The notes: a model not told the origin generated them from the letters alone. 64,000 nt of DNA from Caccoplasma intestinavium (GCA_018715885.1 DVKT01000063.1:1-64000), one strand, 5' to 3'. Counted from the first letter of the stretch, positions 34,493 through 44,339 are shown. Numbers and translations are program-made.

Positions 34493-36772
34493 ATGAAGAA
34501 AATTACTTTTTTAGTAGCGGCTGTTCTTGCTTCGGCAGGTATGTCCGCGCAAACTGTTCAGAAATGGGCGGCAATGAACGACCCGGATTCAGAAGGGTTG
34601 CTGTTCCCGTGGAATACGACTTTCCAAGCTTGGATCGGAGCCGACGAGAATCCCGATGAGCCGGATGCTCAATCATTCGTGAGTGGCAATATCGCATTGT
34701 TCAATGACGAAGTGTATAATGTTCTCACCAATCCCGATTTTGGGATGAATACCGATTCTCCTGCGATTACGGTAGGGACAGGATTGGAACTCGGCGGAAT
34801 CCAAGTCGACAACTCTAAAGTTACGTATACGTTCTCTCCCGAGTCGGAATCGGTGGCTTTCAATGCGGCAGCCACAGCAACCGATGCTGCTTTGACCAAA
34901 TCGGGCGACGGAACTTTGTATACCGATGTCGTAAATAACTTGCCTGGCGGAACCGTGATAAAAGGCGGTACGGTAGCTCGTAAGTCGAAATCGTCTATTG
35001 CTACGACTGTTTTCGGTAAGAAAGTTACTATTGAAGGTGAGGGTACTGTCGATTTAGGTAGTATGGGCAGCGACTATGCTGCTTTCGGTGCCGATGTCAA
35101 CATTACCGACGGTTCTACGTGGAATTTTTATCCCTCTCGTTATACCTATATGACGAGTGATACCAATATTTATGTTACCGGAAACGGTACTATAAATGTT
35201 TATTCTCGGGGTGAACGTGTATTCTTGTCTGGTGCAAAAAATGCTCATCCTGCCGATTTCTCGGGATTTACAGGCAAGCTTAATATCTTTAAAGCCGATG
35301 ATACCGCCTCTGGTTTGAACGGTATAATTTTCCCGGCAGAGTCTGCAAAAGGAACTTCTGCTTCGAGAGCGTTTTATGCTAAGCTCGATGGCGACTCTTT
35401 GCTTTATAATGTTTGGAAGAATGACAAGCTCCTTCTCGACAGCTTGTTCTACAATTGGACAGGAATAGAATTGCTTATTGGTGAAGGAGCCTCCGTAATG
35501 TGTGAATCGGCCGGTGGAACTCCCAATGTGGCTATGGTGGCAGTAAAGAGCCTCAATGTAGACAAAAAAGGTATCGTTGCCGGTTATTATAAAGACTCCA
35601 ATCCTCAGTTGGTTCTTCTTTTTGGCCGCGACGGTAAAGACAGCCATATCGATGGTACCATTACTGCTGCGACAAAAGGAAATAAACCTTATCGTGAAGA
35701 CGGTGTAGGGCTTATCAAAGAAGGTACAGGAACGACCTATATTACTGCTCCCGATAACCAGATTTTCTTGGGTATGGAAGTATGGGAAGGCCGTGTGCTC
35801 TTCAATAACCCCGATCCTCAAAACACGACGGCTACGGGACAAAATAAAGTATCGAGCAACAATGTGGTAACTTGTCGTCCGACCGGAACAATCGGCGGGT
35901 TCGGAACAATCGGTGGTCATACCGCTCTTTACGGAACCATGCAACCCGGTAGCGATGCCGTAGATACACTTAGAATCAATGCTGCCAATGCAATTGTCGT
36001 TTATGATACGGACAATAAAGGAATTTATTCTGAGGCTACCGGTATGAAGATTGCCGCAAGAGAATCTGGTTCGGCCGCTAATTTGCTCCTCTACAACGGT
36101 GCAAATATCGAGTTCGAAATCATCGACAAAGATAAACACGACGTAGTTGCTGTAGAAAACGAAATCCGCGTTTACAGCGATACCGAAGCCGGAACAGATG
36201 CTAAGATCAACATCAAACTTGCTCCGCGCGACAAATGGTCGGTAGCCGAAGGCGATGAAATCGTCCTCATGCAAGCCGATACCATCAGAAGCTACGTCGA
36301 TGGCGTAACCGATGAGAATTGCTTCAATTTGATTGTAGACGATGCTTTCAACGGCGCAACGTTCGAATTGCAATCTGTAAAAGTTCCTGCTGAGACCAAA
36401 ACGGAATATGATCCGATCAAAGGCGAAAATGTAACGACCGTTATTGCTCCTGCTCAATACAAGTTGGTGGCCAAATGTACGAAAGCCGGTAATGGTGAGG
36501 CAGAACCCGATGCTATCGAAAGCGTAGATGCCGACAATAGCAACTTGCAGGTATATCCCAATCCTGCCCGTGGCGGAAATGTTACGATTGCCGTAGCTGC
36601 CGGTGAAGTGGCAAACGTGGCCGTATATAACTCGGCTGCTCAGTTGGTGAAATCGGTTGCTACCGCTGAATCGACTTTGACGCTCGATGTTTCGGATTTG
36701 CAAGCCGGTATCTATTATGTTCGCGTAACGACGGCCGACAAGGCTTATACGCAAAAACTCATCGTTGAGTAA
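34493..36772 (+). CDS. T9SS-sorted exported protein with autotransporter-type beta-strand repeats
   Basis: A 759-residue protein with a signal peptide (about 1-19, ending MSAQ) and a C-terminal type A T9SS sorting domain (about 684-759: VYPNPARGG, then a beta-sandwich ending YTQKLIVE). It would cross the outer membrane by T9SS and be anchored or released at the cell surface. The middle has glycine-rich beta-helix-like strands, including a stretch (LIKEGTGTTYI ... WEGRVLFNN, about 408-445) resembling passenger-associated transport repeats. No catalytic motif is recognisable. A beta-helix fold bound to or acting on pectin is possible but unproven. It stands in its own unit between two terminators and codes with somewhat higher alanine/valine content than its neighbours. 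Confidence 0.78.
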   Translation: MKKITFLVAAVLASAGMSAQTVQKWAAMNDPDSEGLLFPWNTTFQAWIGADENPDEPDAQSFVSGNIALFNDEVYNVLTNPDFGMNTDSPAITVGTGLELGGIQVDNSKVTYTFSPESESVAFNAAATATDAALTKSGDGTLYTDVVNNLPGGTVIKGGTVARKSKSSIATTVFGKKVTIEGEGTVDLGSMGSDYAAFGADVNITDGSTWNFYPSRYTYMTSDTNIYVTGNGTINVYSRGERVFLSGAKNAHPADFSGFTGKLNIFKADDTASGLNGIIFPAESAKGTSASRAFYAKLDGDSLLYNVWKNDKLLLDSLFYNWTGIELLIGEGASVMCESAGGTPNVAMVAVKSLNVDKKGIVAGYYKDSNPQLVLLFGRDGKDSHIDGTITAATKGNKPYREDGVGLIKEGTGTTYITAPDNQIFLGMEVWEGRVLFNNPDPQNTTATGQNKVSSNNVVTCRPTGTIGGFGTIGGHTALYGTMQPGSDAVDTLRINAANAIVVYDTDNKGIYSEATGMKIAARESGSAANLLLYNGANIEFEIIDKDKHDVVAVENEIRVYSDTEAGTDAKINIKLAPRDKWSVAEGDEIVLMQADTIRSYVDGVTDENCFNLIVDDAFNGATFELQSVKVPAETKTEYDPIKGENVTTVIAPAQYKLVAKCTKAGNGEAEPDAIESVDADNSNLQVYPNPARGGNVTIAVAAGEVANVAVYNSAAQLVKSVATAESTLTLDVSDLQAGIYYVRVTTADKAYTQKLIVE

Positions 36773-36794
36773 TCCGACGATTGTTTGATATAGG

Positions 36795-36826
36795 AGAGGG
36801 GCGCATTTGTGCGCCCCTCTTTTTTG
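36795..36826 (+). terminator. Terminator after the T9SS beta-strand protein
   Basis: An 11-base GC-rich stem (36795-36805 with 36810-36820), TTTG loop, followed by a run of T to 36826, 23 bases beyond the stop codon. Confidence 0.9.
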
Positions 36827-37278
36827 TCATTCCGAGCGTATGCGAGGAATCCCCAAAATACCCTGTCATGCTGAGCAACAGCGAAGCATCTCACCCTCAA
36901 CGCTTCTATCCAAGAGGTTTTTCACTTTGCTCGTACTTTCTTGGTAGGAGATTCTTCCTCCCTATGGTCGTCAGAATGACAGTCGTGTCATTCCGAGCGT
37001 ATGCGAGGTTTTTGTCCGCTTATCATTCCGAATGAATATGAGGAATCTTCTGCAATTTGTTTGAGATTCTTCATTCCGCTCATGCTGCATTCAGAATGAC
37101 AATAATGTCATTCCGAACCGAGACTTGTGGTCGAGTGTGAGGAATCTCCACCGTCCTATTCGTAACGGTGGAGATTGTACTCTCGCTTGGCGGGAGATTT
37201 TTCAAAGCAAAGCCTTTCAGAATGACATGCGTTTGGGTAAGGTTTTTTTTACTTCGCTACGTTCTATTCATAATGACA
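36826..37278 (+). repeat. Intergenic repeat cluster, copy 4
   Basis: Same family of units as copies 1-3, in the same orientation as copy 2. It repeats with about 88% similarity by eye the core of copy 2 (ACCCTGTCATGCTGAGCA onward), and bases 37023-37072 are an exact reverse complement of 31190-31239. The rest of the gap up to 37533 is AT-rich and holds no gene I can support. Confidence 0.88.
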
Positions 37279-37533
37279 AGAATATCGGTAATTCGATAAA
37301 AATCATTTAATAAAGTTTGTCTATCAATATTTGCAGTCGAATGAGAGGTAATATTTTGTTTATTTGTAACCTCTAATGCCTCGTATTCTTTGATGTACCA
37401 TGAAAACAATCCTTTGAATTTTCATTTTATCCGTCATAAGAATTGCCTTCATCGGACATTTTCTCCGGAAAAAGGGAGAGTGTCGGGGATTATTTGTATT
37501 TGAGATGTTATAAACCTAAAATAACTTATACAC

Positions 37534-40407
37534 ATGAAAAGAATTTTACTAACATTTTGCATGGCATTTGCTTGCCTTGCCGGGGCGGTGGCCGATGAGC
37601 TGATCGCATTCCCGGGAGCGGAAGGTTACGGCCGTTTTGCACGAGGTGCGCGCGCGGGAGAAAATCCGACGGTATACCATGTAACCAATCTCAATGACTC
37701 GGGAAAGGGATCTTTACGTGATGCTGTCAGTCAACCTAATCGCATTGTTGTTTTTGATGTGGCAGGTGTAATTCGAATTAAAAGTCCTCTTGTGTTTTCC
37801 AAGAATCTGACAATTGCCGGGCAGACGGCTCCCGGTAGTGGTATTGTCATTTACGGAGAACGCACTTCGTTTTCCGGAGCCAGCGATATTATCGTCCGTT
37901 ATCTGCGTATCCGTATGGGAATGAGTGGTCGCGGACAAAATGATGCCGCTGGTATAGCCAACGGTTCCAATATGATATTTGACCATTGTTCCATTTCATG
38001 GGGAAAAGATGAGACATTCTCGATCAATTCCGACGGTAAGAACGGTGGAGTAGGAAATATCACAATTCAAAAAACCATTATGAGCCAAGGCCTTTTGCCT
38101 CACTCGGCCGGTGGTCTTTGCCAACCGACCAATACTGTGGGTGGGGTAACGCTTTACCGAAATCTCTATGCCGATAATAATACCCGTAACCATAAGGTGA
38201 AAGGTCTTAACCAGTACATCAACAATGTGGTGTATAACTGGGGTAGCGGTGGCGGTTACAACCTCGGTGGTGATTCCGAAGGACGTATTTGGGCCGATGT
38301 ACAGTCTAACTATTTTATCCAAGGCCCGAATTCCGGAGGAAATGGGGTCGGTTCGGGAAATCAGTTGACGACCGTTTACCAGCGCGGAAACAAAACCGAT
38401 ATGTCGAGGGATGGTGTCCTTAACGGTCGTGATATGGACGAGAACGATTTCGCCCGTGCGACCCGTGTTGATTCGTTTGAAGACTTGTTGCAAAGCGAAG
38501 AATATCCTTCGGAACATCCTCATGCTCCTATTGCTTCGATGTCAATGACGGCCGAGGAGGCATATCAGTGGGTCGTTGATAGTGTTGGTGCCTGTTTGCC
38601 CGATCGGGATGAAGTCGATGAATACGTCATCGATGAATTGCGTTCTTTGGGAAATAAAGGCGTGATTATTTCGAGTGAATCAGTATTGGGATTGGTAAAC
38701 GGTGTAGGAAATATCTACAACGCTCCGAAACCGTTGGATACCGATAACGACGGTATGCCCGATGAGTGGGAAAAGGCCAATGGATTGGATCCGAATGATG
38801 CAACCGATGCTGTGAAAGTGGCTGCTAACGGTTACCTCAATATCGAAAATTATATCAACAGCATACCTGCTTCGCCTGTTCCTTTCTTGAAATATCCGGT
38901 GGAAATCCTTGCCAAGTCGCTGGGTACCGACAGTATTACGGTGGCTTTTGAGTGCCACGAAAAAGCCACCGGAGCAAAAATCCGCGTAGAAGTGATGCCT
39001 GAGGGCGGAGAATATACAACCGTCGAAACAATCGGTACCGACGTTACTTCTTACACGGTGAAAGGGCTCTCGGAGAAAACGAATTATACGCTGCGCTTCA
39101 CGACCTTTACCGACGATATGGCGTCGCTCCCCGCAGAGTTTTCTTTCCGGACCAAAGGTGCCCCGGGCGAACCCGACCTCTCGACCGATCCCATTCCCGC
39201 AAATGGTGAAACAATCGCCGAATATACGACGGTAACGCTTAAATTCTCAAACGAAGTAACGGGTCGTCCTTATTATTACGTATATGTAGGCACATCGCCC
39301 GATCGCCTCGATTCTGTGGCTACGGTACGTAGCAGATCGTACACGATGGACGTAGAGCCGAATACTACCTATTATTGGAGAATCGATGTGGAGAATACTT
39401 ACGGCAGAACGCAGGGAGAGGTGTGGAACTTCACGACCGGACAAGAACCCGTGCGTACGAAAGTCGCTTATTTCGCGTTTGACGAAACATCGGGTTCTAC
39501 GGCCGTAAATGTGCCTACCGGTGAAGAAATCATGGCCAATGATGCCACTCCTTACGGTTCGTATGTTCCGGTATGGGGTGAGGGTAAAATCAATGGTGCC
39601 ATACTTTTCGATGCCGCCAATACGACCGACGGTATGATTGTTCCTTCGTATGACGAAATCGTATTTGAGAGTGCTCCGTTCTCGTATGAGTTGTGGTTCA
39701 AGTCGACTGCCGGTAATAGCTCGCAGAGCCGTTATCTCTTGCACAAAGGTAGTCATAAGTCGGACGGTGATAGAAATACCGGAAAGTGGTTCGGTCTCGA
39801 ATATAAGAAAGGTACTCTTTATTTTGGTGTAGATGACGATGTAACCAAATCGTTGGCAGAGGTTTCCGCAACTTCTTATTTCGACGGAAACTGGCATCAT
39901 GTGGTTGCCGTGCGTGATGTCGAGAATGCAAAACTTCTCCTCTACATCGACGGTGAACTCAAAGCCTCTGCCAATGATGCTACCGGTGCTATCGATGGAA
40001 GCGAAGCTTTGGTTATCGGTAATGTCAATGTCAATTTCGATTCTCCATTTATCGGTTCTATCGATGAATTCACGCTTTATAACGACGCTCTCACCGAGCT
40101 CGAAATCAAGTCGAAGTATGAGCACGGTGTAACGGCTATCGAAGAAATAGCTGCTCAGGAAAGAGAAGATGTGGTTGTTTATCCCAATCCTTTCAAGGAT
40201 CGTTTCACGGTAACTCTGCCGCAAAGTACGGGAACTGTCAAAGTGGAAATTTACAGTCTGTCGGGTGCTCTCGTTTACAGCAACGACTTGACCGTTTCGG
40301 GCGGTATGGTCGAAGTCAAAGGTCTCGATGACCTGCCTGCCGGTGTTTATAACTGCGCTGTTATTGCCGACGATACGACCCGCACGGCTCGTATGATGAA
40401 ATATTAA
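37534..40407 (+). CDS. PL1-type pectate lyase with FN3, LamG and T9SS sorting domains
   Basis: A 957-residue modular protein. After the signal peptide (about 1-20) comes a right-handed beta-helix lyase domain (about 24-400) opening with AFPGAEGYGRFARGARAG and containing IFDHCSISWGKDETFSI, typical of PL1 pectate lyases of Bacteroidetes. A calcium-type segment DTDNDGMPDEWEKANGLDP (about 408-426) follows, then fibronectin-like modules (about 445-640), a LamG/concanavalin-like module (about 645-860) and a type A T9SS sorting domain (VVYPNPF near 881 to the end). It would cut polygalacturonan by beta-elimination at the cell surface or outside the cell. Secretion by T9SS rather than as a SusD-associated lipoprotein is unusual for gut pectin loci. 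Confidence 0.88.
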   Translation: MKRILLTFCMAFACLAGAVADELIAFPGAEGYGRFARGARAGENPTVYHVTNLNDSGKGSLRDAVSQPNRIVVFDVAGVIRIKSPLVFSKNLTIAGQTAPGSGIVIYGERTSFSGASDIIVRYLRIRMGMSGRGQNDAAGIANGSNMIFDHCSISWGKDETFSINSDGKNGGVGNITIQKTIMSQGLLPHSAGGLCQPTNTVGGVTLYRNLYADNNTRNHKVKGLNQYINNVVYNWGSGGGYNLGGDSEGRIWADVQSNYFIQGPNSGGNGVGSGNQLTTVYQRGNKTDMSRDGVLNGRDMDENDFARATRVDSFEDLLQSEEYPSEHPHAPIASMSMTAEEAYQWVVDSVGACLPDRDEVDEYVIDELRSLGNKGVIISSESVLGLVNGVGNIYNAPKPLDTDNDGMPDEWEKANGLDPNDATDAVKVAANGYLNIENYINSIPASPVPFLKYPVEILAKSLGTDSITVAFECHEKATGAKIRVEVMPEGGEYTTVETIGTDVTSYTVKGLSEKTNYTLRFTTFTDDMASLPAEFSFRTKGAPGEPDLSTDPIPANGETIAEYTTVTLKFSNEVTGRPYYYVYVGTSPDRLDSVATVRSRSYTMDVEPNTTYYWRIDVENTYGRTQGEVWNFTTGQEPVRTKVAYFAFDETSGSTAVNVPTGEEIMANDATPYGSYVPVWGEGKINGAILFDAANTTDGMIVPSYDEIVFESAPFSYELWFKSTAGNSSQSRYLLHKGSHKSDGDRNTGKWFGLEYKKGTLYFGVDDDVTKSLAEVSATSYFDGNWHHVVAVRDVENAKLLLYIDGELKASANDATGAIDGSEALVIGNVNVNFDSPFIGSIDEFTLYNDALTELEIKSKYEHGVTAIEEIAAQEREDVVVYPNPFKDRFTVTLPQSTGTVKVEIYSLSGALVYSNDLTVSGGMVEVKGLDDLPAGVYNCAVIADDTTRTARMMKY

Positions 40408-40422
40408 TAAACCTCATTCTGT

Positions 40423-40456
40423 GCAAAAAGGATACCTTTCAGGGTATCCTTTTTGC
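40423..40456 (+). terminator. Terminator after the pectate lyase gene
   Basis: A perfect 14-base stem (40423-40436 with 40443-40456) with a 6-base loop and a T run in the descending arm. It begins 16 bases after the stop and ends 15 bases before the CE12 start codon. Confidence 0.82.
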
Positions 40457-40470
40457 GTAATTTTATCGAT

Positions 40471-41268
40471 ATGAAAAAAATTGCGATTGTTTTGGGGCTT
40501 CTTGTGGCGGCGCAGTCGTTCTGCCCCTCCGAAGCGTATGCCCGGAAAGAAAAGAAAGATAAGAAGACACTCGTTTACGTGATCGGCGACTCGACCGTGA
40601 AAAACGGTCAGGGCCGTGGCGACCGGGGACAGTGGGGCTGGGGCAGCTTCATCGGAGAGTATTTCGATGATGCGAAAGCCGAAGTCCGCAACCGGGCCAT
40701 CGGAGGCCGTAGCAGCCGCACCTTCATTACCGAGGGGCGGTGGGACGTCGTATGCGATTCGTTGCGGAAAGGCGATTATGTCATTATACAATTCGGCCAT
40801 AACGACGGGGGAGAACTCTTTGCCGGAAATCGTCCCCGGGCCTCGCTAAAAGGATTTGACGACAGGGATACGACCGGTGTTGTGGAGATGACCGGTCGGG
40901 AAGAGACCGTCTTGACTTATGGCGCCTATTTGCGTAAGTATATCGACGATGCCCGTGCGAAAGGCGCGCAGCCTATACTTTGTACGCTGATACCTCGTAA
41001 CCGTTGGAAAAACGGGAAGGTGATGCGCGACACGGCTCATGCCGTATGGGCTCGCCGGGTAGCCGAGGAGGAAGGTGTTCCCTGCATCGACCTGAATACG
41101 TTGATTGCCGATATATACGACGAGATGGGGCAGGAAGCTGTGAAGGCTTGCTTTACCGATGCCGACTGGACGCATACCTCGGAGAAAGGTGCGCGTATCA
41201 ACGCCGAGGTCGTTGCCGGACAGATCGCGCAACTGAAAGGTTGTAAATTGAAAAAATTGCTCGAATAA
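40471..41268 (+). CDS. CE12 rhamnogalacturonan acetylesterase
   Basis: A 265-residue exported SGNH hydrolase with a signal peptide (about 1-24, ending YARK). Block I is VIGDSTVKNG with Ser 41, block II GGRSSRTF, block III FGHNDGG near 108-113, and block V DWTHTSEKGA near 231-240 with the catalytic Asp and His. This arrangement is that of family CE12, which removes acetyl groups from the rhamnogalacturonan backbone. ATG at 40471 follows the terminator hairpin, and the earlier ATG-less extension of the frame overlaps that hairpin. It may rely on read-through or an unseen promoter. Confidence 0.9.
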   Translation: MKKIAIVLGLLVAAQSFCPSEAYARKEKKDKKTLVYVIGDSTVKNGQGRGDRGQWGWGSFIGEYFDDAKAEVRNRAIGGRSSRTFITEGRWDVVCDSLRKGDYVIIQFGHNDGGELFAGNRPRASLKGFDDRDTTGVVEMTGREETVLTYGAYLRKYIDDARAKGAQPILCTLIPRNRWKNGKVMRDTAHAVWARRVAEEEGVPCIDLNTLIADIYDEMGQEAVKACFTDADWTHTSEKGARINAEVVAGQIAQLKGCKLKKLLE

Positions 41269-41381
41269 CCTCTTTCCTGCGGGCTTTTTTCGGGAATGAC
41301 TCACATCAAGATATTCGGGATTTGTTGTTTCGGATATCTTGTTTTTATGTGGAAGGGATAGCGCTTTTGAAAGAAAAAACG

Positions 41382-41389
41382 TATCTTTG
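41382..41389 (+). promoter_or_regulatory. -7 promoter element for the GH2-GH106 operon
   Basis: TATCTTTG matches the Bacteroidetes -7 box and lies 55 bases before ATG 41445. A TTTG at 41366 is too close to be the -33 element. Confidence 0.45.
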
Positions 41390-41444
41390 GCTGATTCTCT
41401 TTTTCCGAGAGATCTCCCGAACGAAGATTATAGAATATTTAGTT

Positions 41445-44327
41445 ATGAAAAATAGATTGTTCATCACGCTTTTAGCTGCGTTCTGTGCCGGCCTTTTTCT
41501 TTCTGCCCGAGCGCAGGAAACCCGTAAAATATATCTGTCGGGTACAGGATTCGGAAATACGGTGAAGTGGGATTTTTATTGCACCGAAGGCCGCAACAGC
41601 GGCAAATGGAAAAAAATCGAAGTCCCTTCGCAATGGGAGTTGCAGGGATTCGGTGAATATACTTACGGAAGATGGTATAAGGATAAGGACCGGAATTCGG
41701 GTATGGTACGGAGGTTGAAAAATCCGAGTATGGAGCAGGGCATTTACCGCCATACTTTTTCTGTTCCCGCAGCCTATCAGGGCCAGCAGATCTCTTTGGT
41801 ATTCGACGGTGTGATGACCGATACCGAGGTCTCGGTCAATGGTCAGGTGGTAGGCCCGAAACATCAAGGAGGTTTTTATCGCTTCTCTTATGACATAACC
41901 GATTTCATATCTTTCGGCAAGAAAAATATACTCGAAGTTACCGTTTGGAAACATTCTTCCAATAAATCGGTCAATAATGCCGAACGAAAAGCCGACTGGT
42001 GGCTTTTCGGCGGTATTTACCGGCCTGTTTTTCTTGAAATAAAACCGGTGCGCCATATCGATCGCCTGGCGGTCGATGCCCGTGCCGACGGTTCTATCGA
42101 CGCTCAGGTCTTCTTGTCGGGAATCGATAAGGCATATATGGTCGATGCCACACTCTCGTCATTGGCCTCCGGAGAGGTGCTCTACGGGAAACTGCAAGCG
42201 CAGGCAGCGGCCGGCGACAGTGTCGTTACGTTGTCGGGACGTTGGAACGGCGTGCGTGCATGGAATCCCGAAGATCCCAATCTTTATGTGCTTTCGGTAA
42301 GTCTGCGCGGGAATGATGGTACGGTATTGCACCGTTATGACCAGCGTGTCGGATTCCGTACCGTGGATTTCCGTCCGAAAGACGGCCTTTATGTCAATGG
42401 CGTGAAAGTTATTCTCAAAGGAATCAACCGTCATTCTTTCTGGCCCGACGGAGGTCGTACGACCAACAAGCAGATAAGCATCGATGATGTGAAACTCATC
42501 AAGGAGATGAACATGAACGCCATACGTTGTCATTATCCGCCCGACGATCATTTTCTCGATGTGTGCGATTCTCTGGGCGTATTTTTTATAGATGAGTTGG
42601 CCGGTTGGCAGAATTCCTACGATACTCAGGTCGGGTCGCGTCTGTTGGCCGAAATGCTGACGCGGGACGTCAATCACCCTTCCATCATCATTTGGAGCAA
42701 CGGAAACGAAGGCGGGTGGAATAAGAAACTCGATCCTCTTTTCGACTTTTACGATCCGCAAAAACGCCATGTGATTCACCCGTGGGCCGACTTCGACGAA
42801 CTCGATACGCATCATTATCCCGCTTATCTTACCGGTGTGGCACGTTTTACTTACGGGTATAAACTCTTTATGCCCACCGAGTTCATGCACGGACAGTATG
42901 ATCAGGGACATGGCGCCGGACTCGAAGATTTCTGGAACAGCTATACCTCTCACCCTCTTTTTGTGGGCGGATTCATGTGGGATTTTTGCGATAATGCCGT
43001 GAGACGTTCCGATCGGAACGGGGAGCTAGACTCCGACGGCTTCAATGCTCCCGACGGTATTCTTGGTCCTTATCGTGAAAAAGAGGGCAGTTATTATACC
43101 GTGCGCGATATATGGGCGCCTATTCAGGTCGAGAAGTTTTTTGTTACCCCCTCCTTTAATGGACGCTTCAAAGTCTCGAATGACTATCTTTATACCTCAC
43201 TCGATAAGTGTCGTATGACTTATAAACTCTACAAGGTCGAATCTCCGCTTGCGAACGAGAAAGGCGTGCAGAAGGAAATCGGTGAGGGCACCGTGCTGTT
43301 GCCTGCTCTCGCGCCCGGTGAGCAGGGATATGCTTTTATGGAACTTCCCTCGAATTTCTTCGATGCCGATGTATTGGAAGTTACGGCTTATAATCCCGAT
43401 GGATCGGAGATGTGTACGCGTACGTGGAGTGTCGGTTATGCACGGGATTATTGGAAGCGTCATGGAGAGGCATCTTCTGTTTTGTCTCCGGCTGTTTGTC
43501 GGGAACAAGGAAATGGCGTAACCCTTTCTGCCGGCGGTGTCGAGGTAACGTTCGATAAAACGACGGGGTATATTACTCGTGTTCTCAGCGGGAAACAGTC
43601 TGTCTCGTTTTCCAACGGTCCTGTTCCGGTAGGCATGGTGGCTTCCGTGAAAAGTACACAGACCCGTATGGACGGTGATACAGCGGTGTTTGCCGTGAAG
43701 TATAACGGTAATATCGATTCAATTGTTTGGCGCATGTCTCCCGAAGGTCTGCTCGATATGAACTTGCTTATGCTCAATCGCTCCCGATTGGGCGGCGGAC
43801 TCGACGATGCGGCCTCCTACGATAATATTACCAATTTGGGAATTACGTTCAGTTATCCCGAAAGCTGTGTAACCGGTATGCGTTGGTTGGGCGGCGGTCC
43901 TTATCGCGTATGGAAAAACCGTTTGAGGGGAGCCAATATGGGAGTATGGGAAAAGGCATATAACAATACGATTACGGGTGAGAGTTTTGAAAATCTCATT
44001 TATCCCGAGTTTAAAGGTTATCACTCCAATCTATACTGGGCTACGATACAGAATAAGGAGCAGGATTTTACGGTATATTCGATGAGCGATGGCGTTTATT
44101 TGCGTATGCTTACGCCCGAAGAACCGAAAAATCGGCAAGGTTCAACTCTTACAATGCCGGCCTTTCCTGCGGGCGATATATCTTTCCTGCTGGAAATACC
44201 GGCGATACGAAGTTTTAAACCGATTTCCCAACACGGCCCGAAAAGTCAGCCCGGGACGATTCGTATCAAGTCGGGAGATGAAGGAATACATCTCGACCTC
44301 GGTTTCGATTTCAGAAAAAAACAATAA
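41445..44327 (+). CDS. GH2 family beta-galactosidase-like enzyme (second, longer)
   Basis: A 960-residue exported enzyme of glycoside hydrolase family 2. Signal peptide about 1-23 (ending SARAQ), sugar-binding domain (VPSQWELQGFGEYTYG, NNAERKADWWLFGGIYRPV), immunoglobulin-like domain, then the TIM barrel with acid/base Glu near 422 in WSNGNEGGWN and nucleophile Glu near 479 in PTEFMHGQ. C-terminal beta domains follow. ATG 41445 is preferred over an upstream ATG at 41322 because a -7 promoter element lies between them and the signal peptide starts there. It is followed 12 bases later by GH106 and probably trims beta-linked galactose from the same side chains. Confidence 0.9.
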   Translation: MKNRLFITLLAAFCAGLFLSARAQETRKIYLSGTGFGNTVKWDFYCTEGRNSGKWKKIEVPSQWELQGFGEYTYGRWYKDKDRNSGMVRRLKNPSMEQGIYRHTFSVPAAYQGQQISLVFDGVMTDTEVSVNGQVVGPKHQGGFYRFSYDITDFISFGKKNILEVTVWKHSSNKSVNNAERKADWWLFGGIYRPVFLEIKPVRHIDRLAVDARADGSIDAQVFLSGIDKAYMVDATLSSLASGEVLYGKLQAQAAAGDSVVTLSGRWNGVRAWNPEDPNLYVLSVSLRGNDGTVLHRYDQRVGFRTVDFRPKDGLYVNGVKVILKGINRHSFWPDGGRTTNKQISIDDVKLIKEMNMNAIRCHYPPDDHFLDVCDSLGVFFIDELAGWQNSYDTQVGSRLLAEMLTRDVNHPSIIIWSNGNEGGWNKKLDPLFDFYDPQKRHVIHPWADFDELDTHHYPAYLTGVARFTYGYKLFMPTEFMHGQYDQGHGAGLEDFWNSYTSHPLFVGGFMWDFCDNAVRRSDRNGELDSDGFNAPDGILGPYREKEGSYYTVRDIWAPIQVEKFFVTPSFNGRFKVSNDYLYTSLDKCRMTYKLYKVESPLANEKGVQKEIGEGTVLLPALAPGEQGYAFMELPSNFFDADVLEVTAYNPDGSEMCTRTWSVGYARDYWKRHGEASSVLSPAVCREQGNGVTLSAGGVEVTFDKTTGYITRVLSGKQSVSFSNGPVPVGMVASVKSTQTRMDGDTAVFAVKYNGNIDSIVWRMSPEGLLDMNLLMLNRSRLGGGLDDAASYDNITNLGITFSYPESCVTGMRWLGGGPYRVWKNRLRGANMGVWEKAYNNTITGESFENLIYPEFKGYHSNLYWATIQNKEQDFTVYSMSDGVYLRMLTPEEPKNRQGSTLTMPAFPAGDISFLLEIPAIRSFKPISQHGPKSQPGTIRIKSGDEGIHLDLGFDFRKKQ

Positions 44328-44339
44328 AAGAACATTTCA

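Noticed and set aside
35054..36754. Minus-strand open frame of 566 codons opposite the T9SS beta-strand protein
   Set aside because: The plus strand has a signal peptide and a sorting domain and sits between proper terminators. The antisense frame has the biased, motif-free composition of a shadow.
36781..37035. Plus-strand open frame of 84 codons with the same VMLSNSEASHPQR peptide
   Set aside because: It begins inside a terminator hairpin and continues through the repeat cluster; no start signal or protein family supports it.
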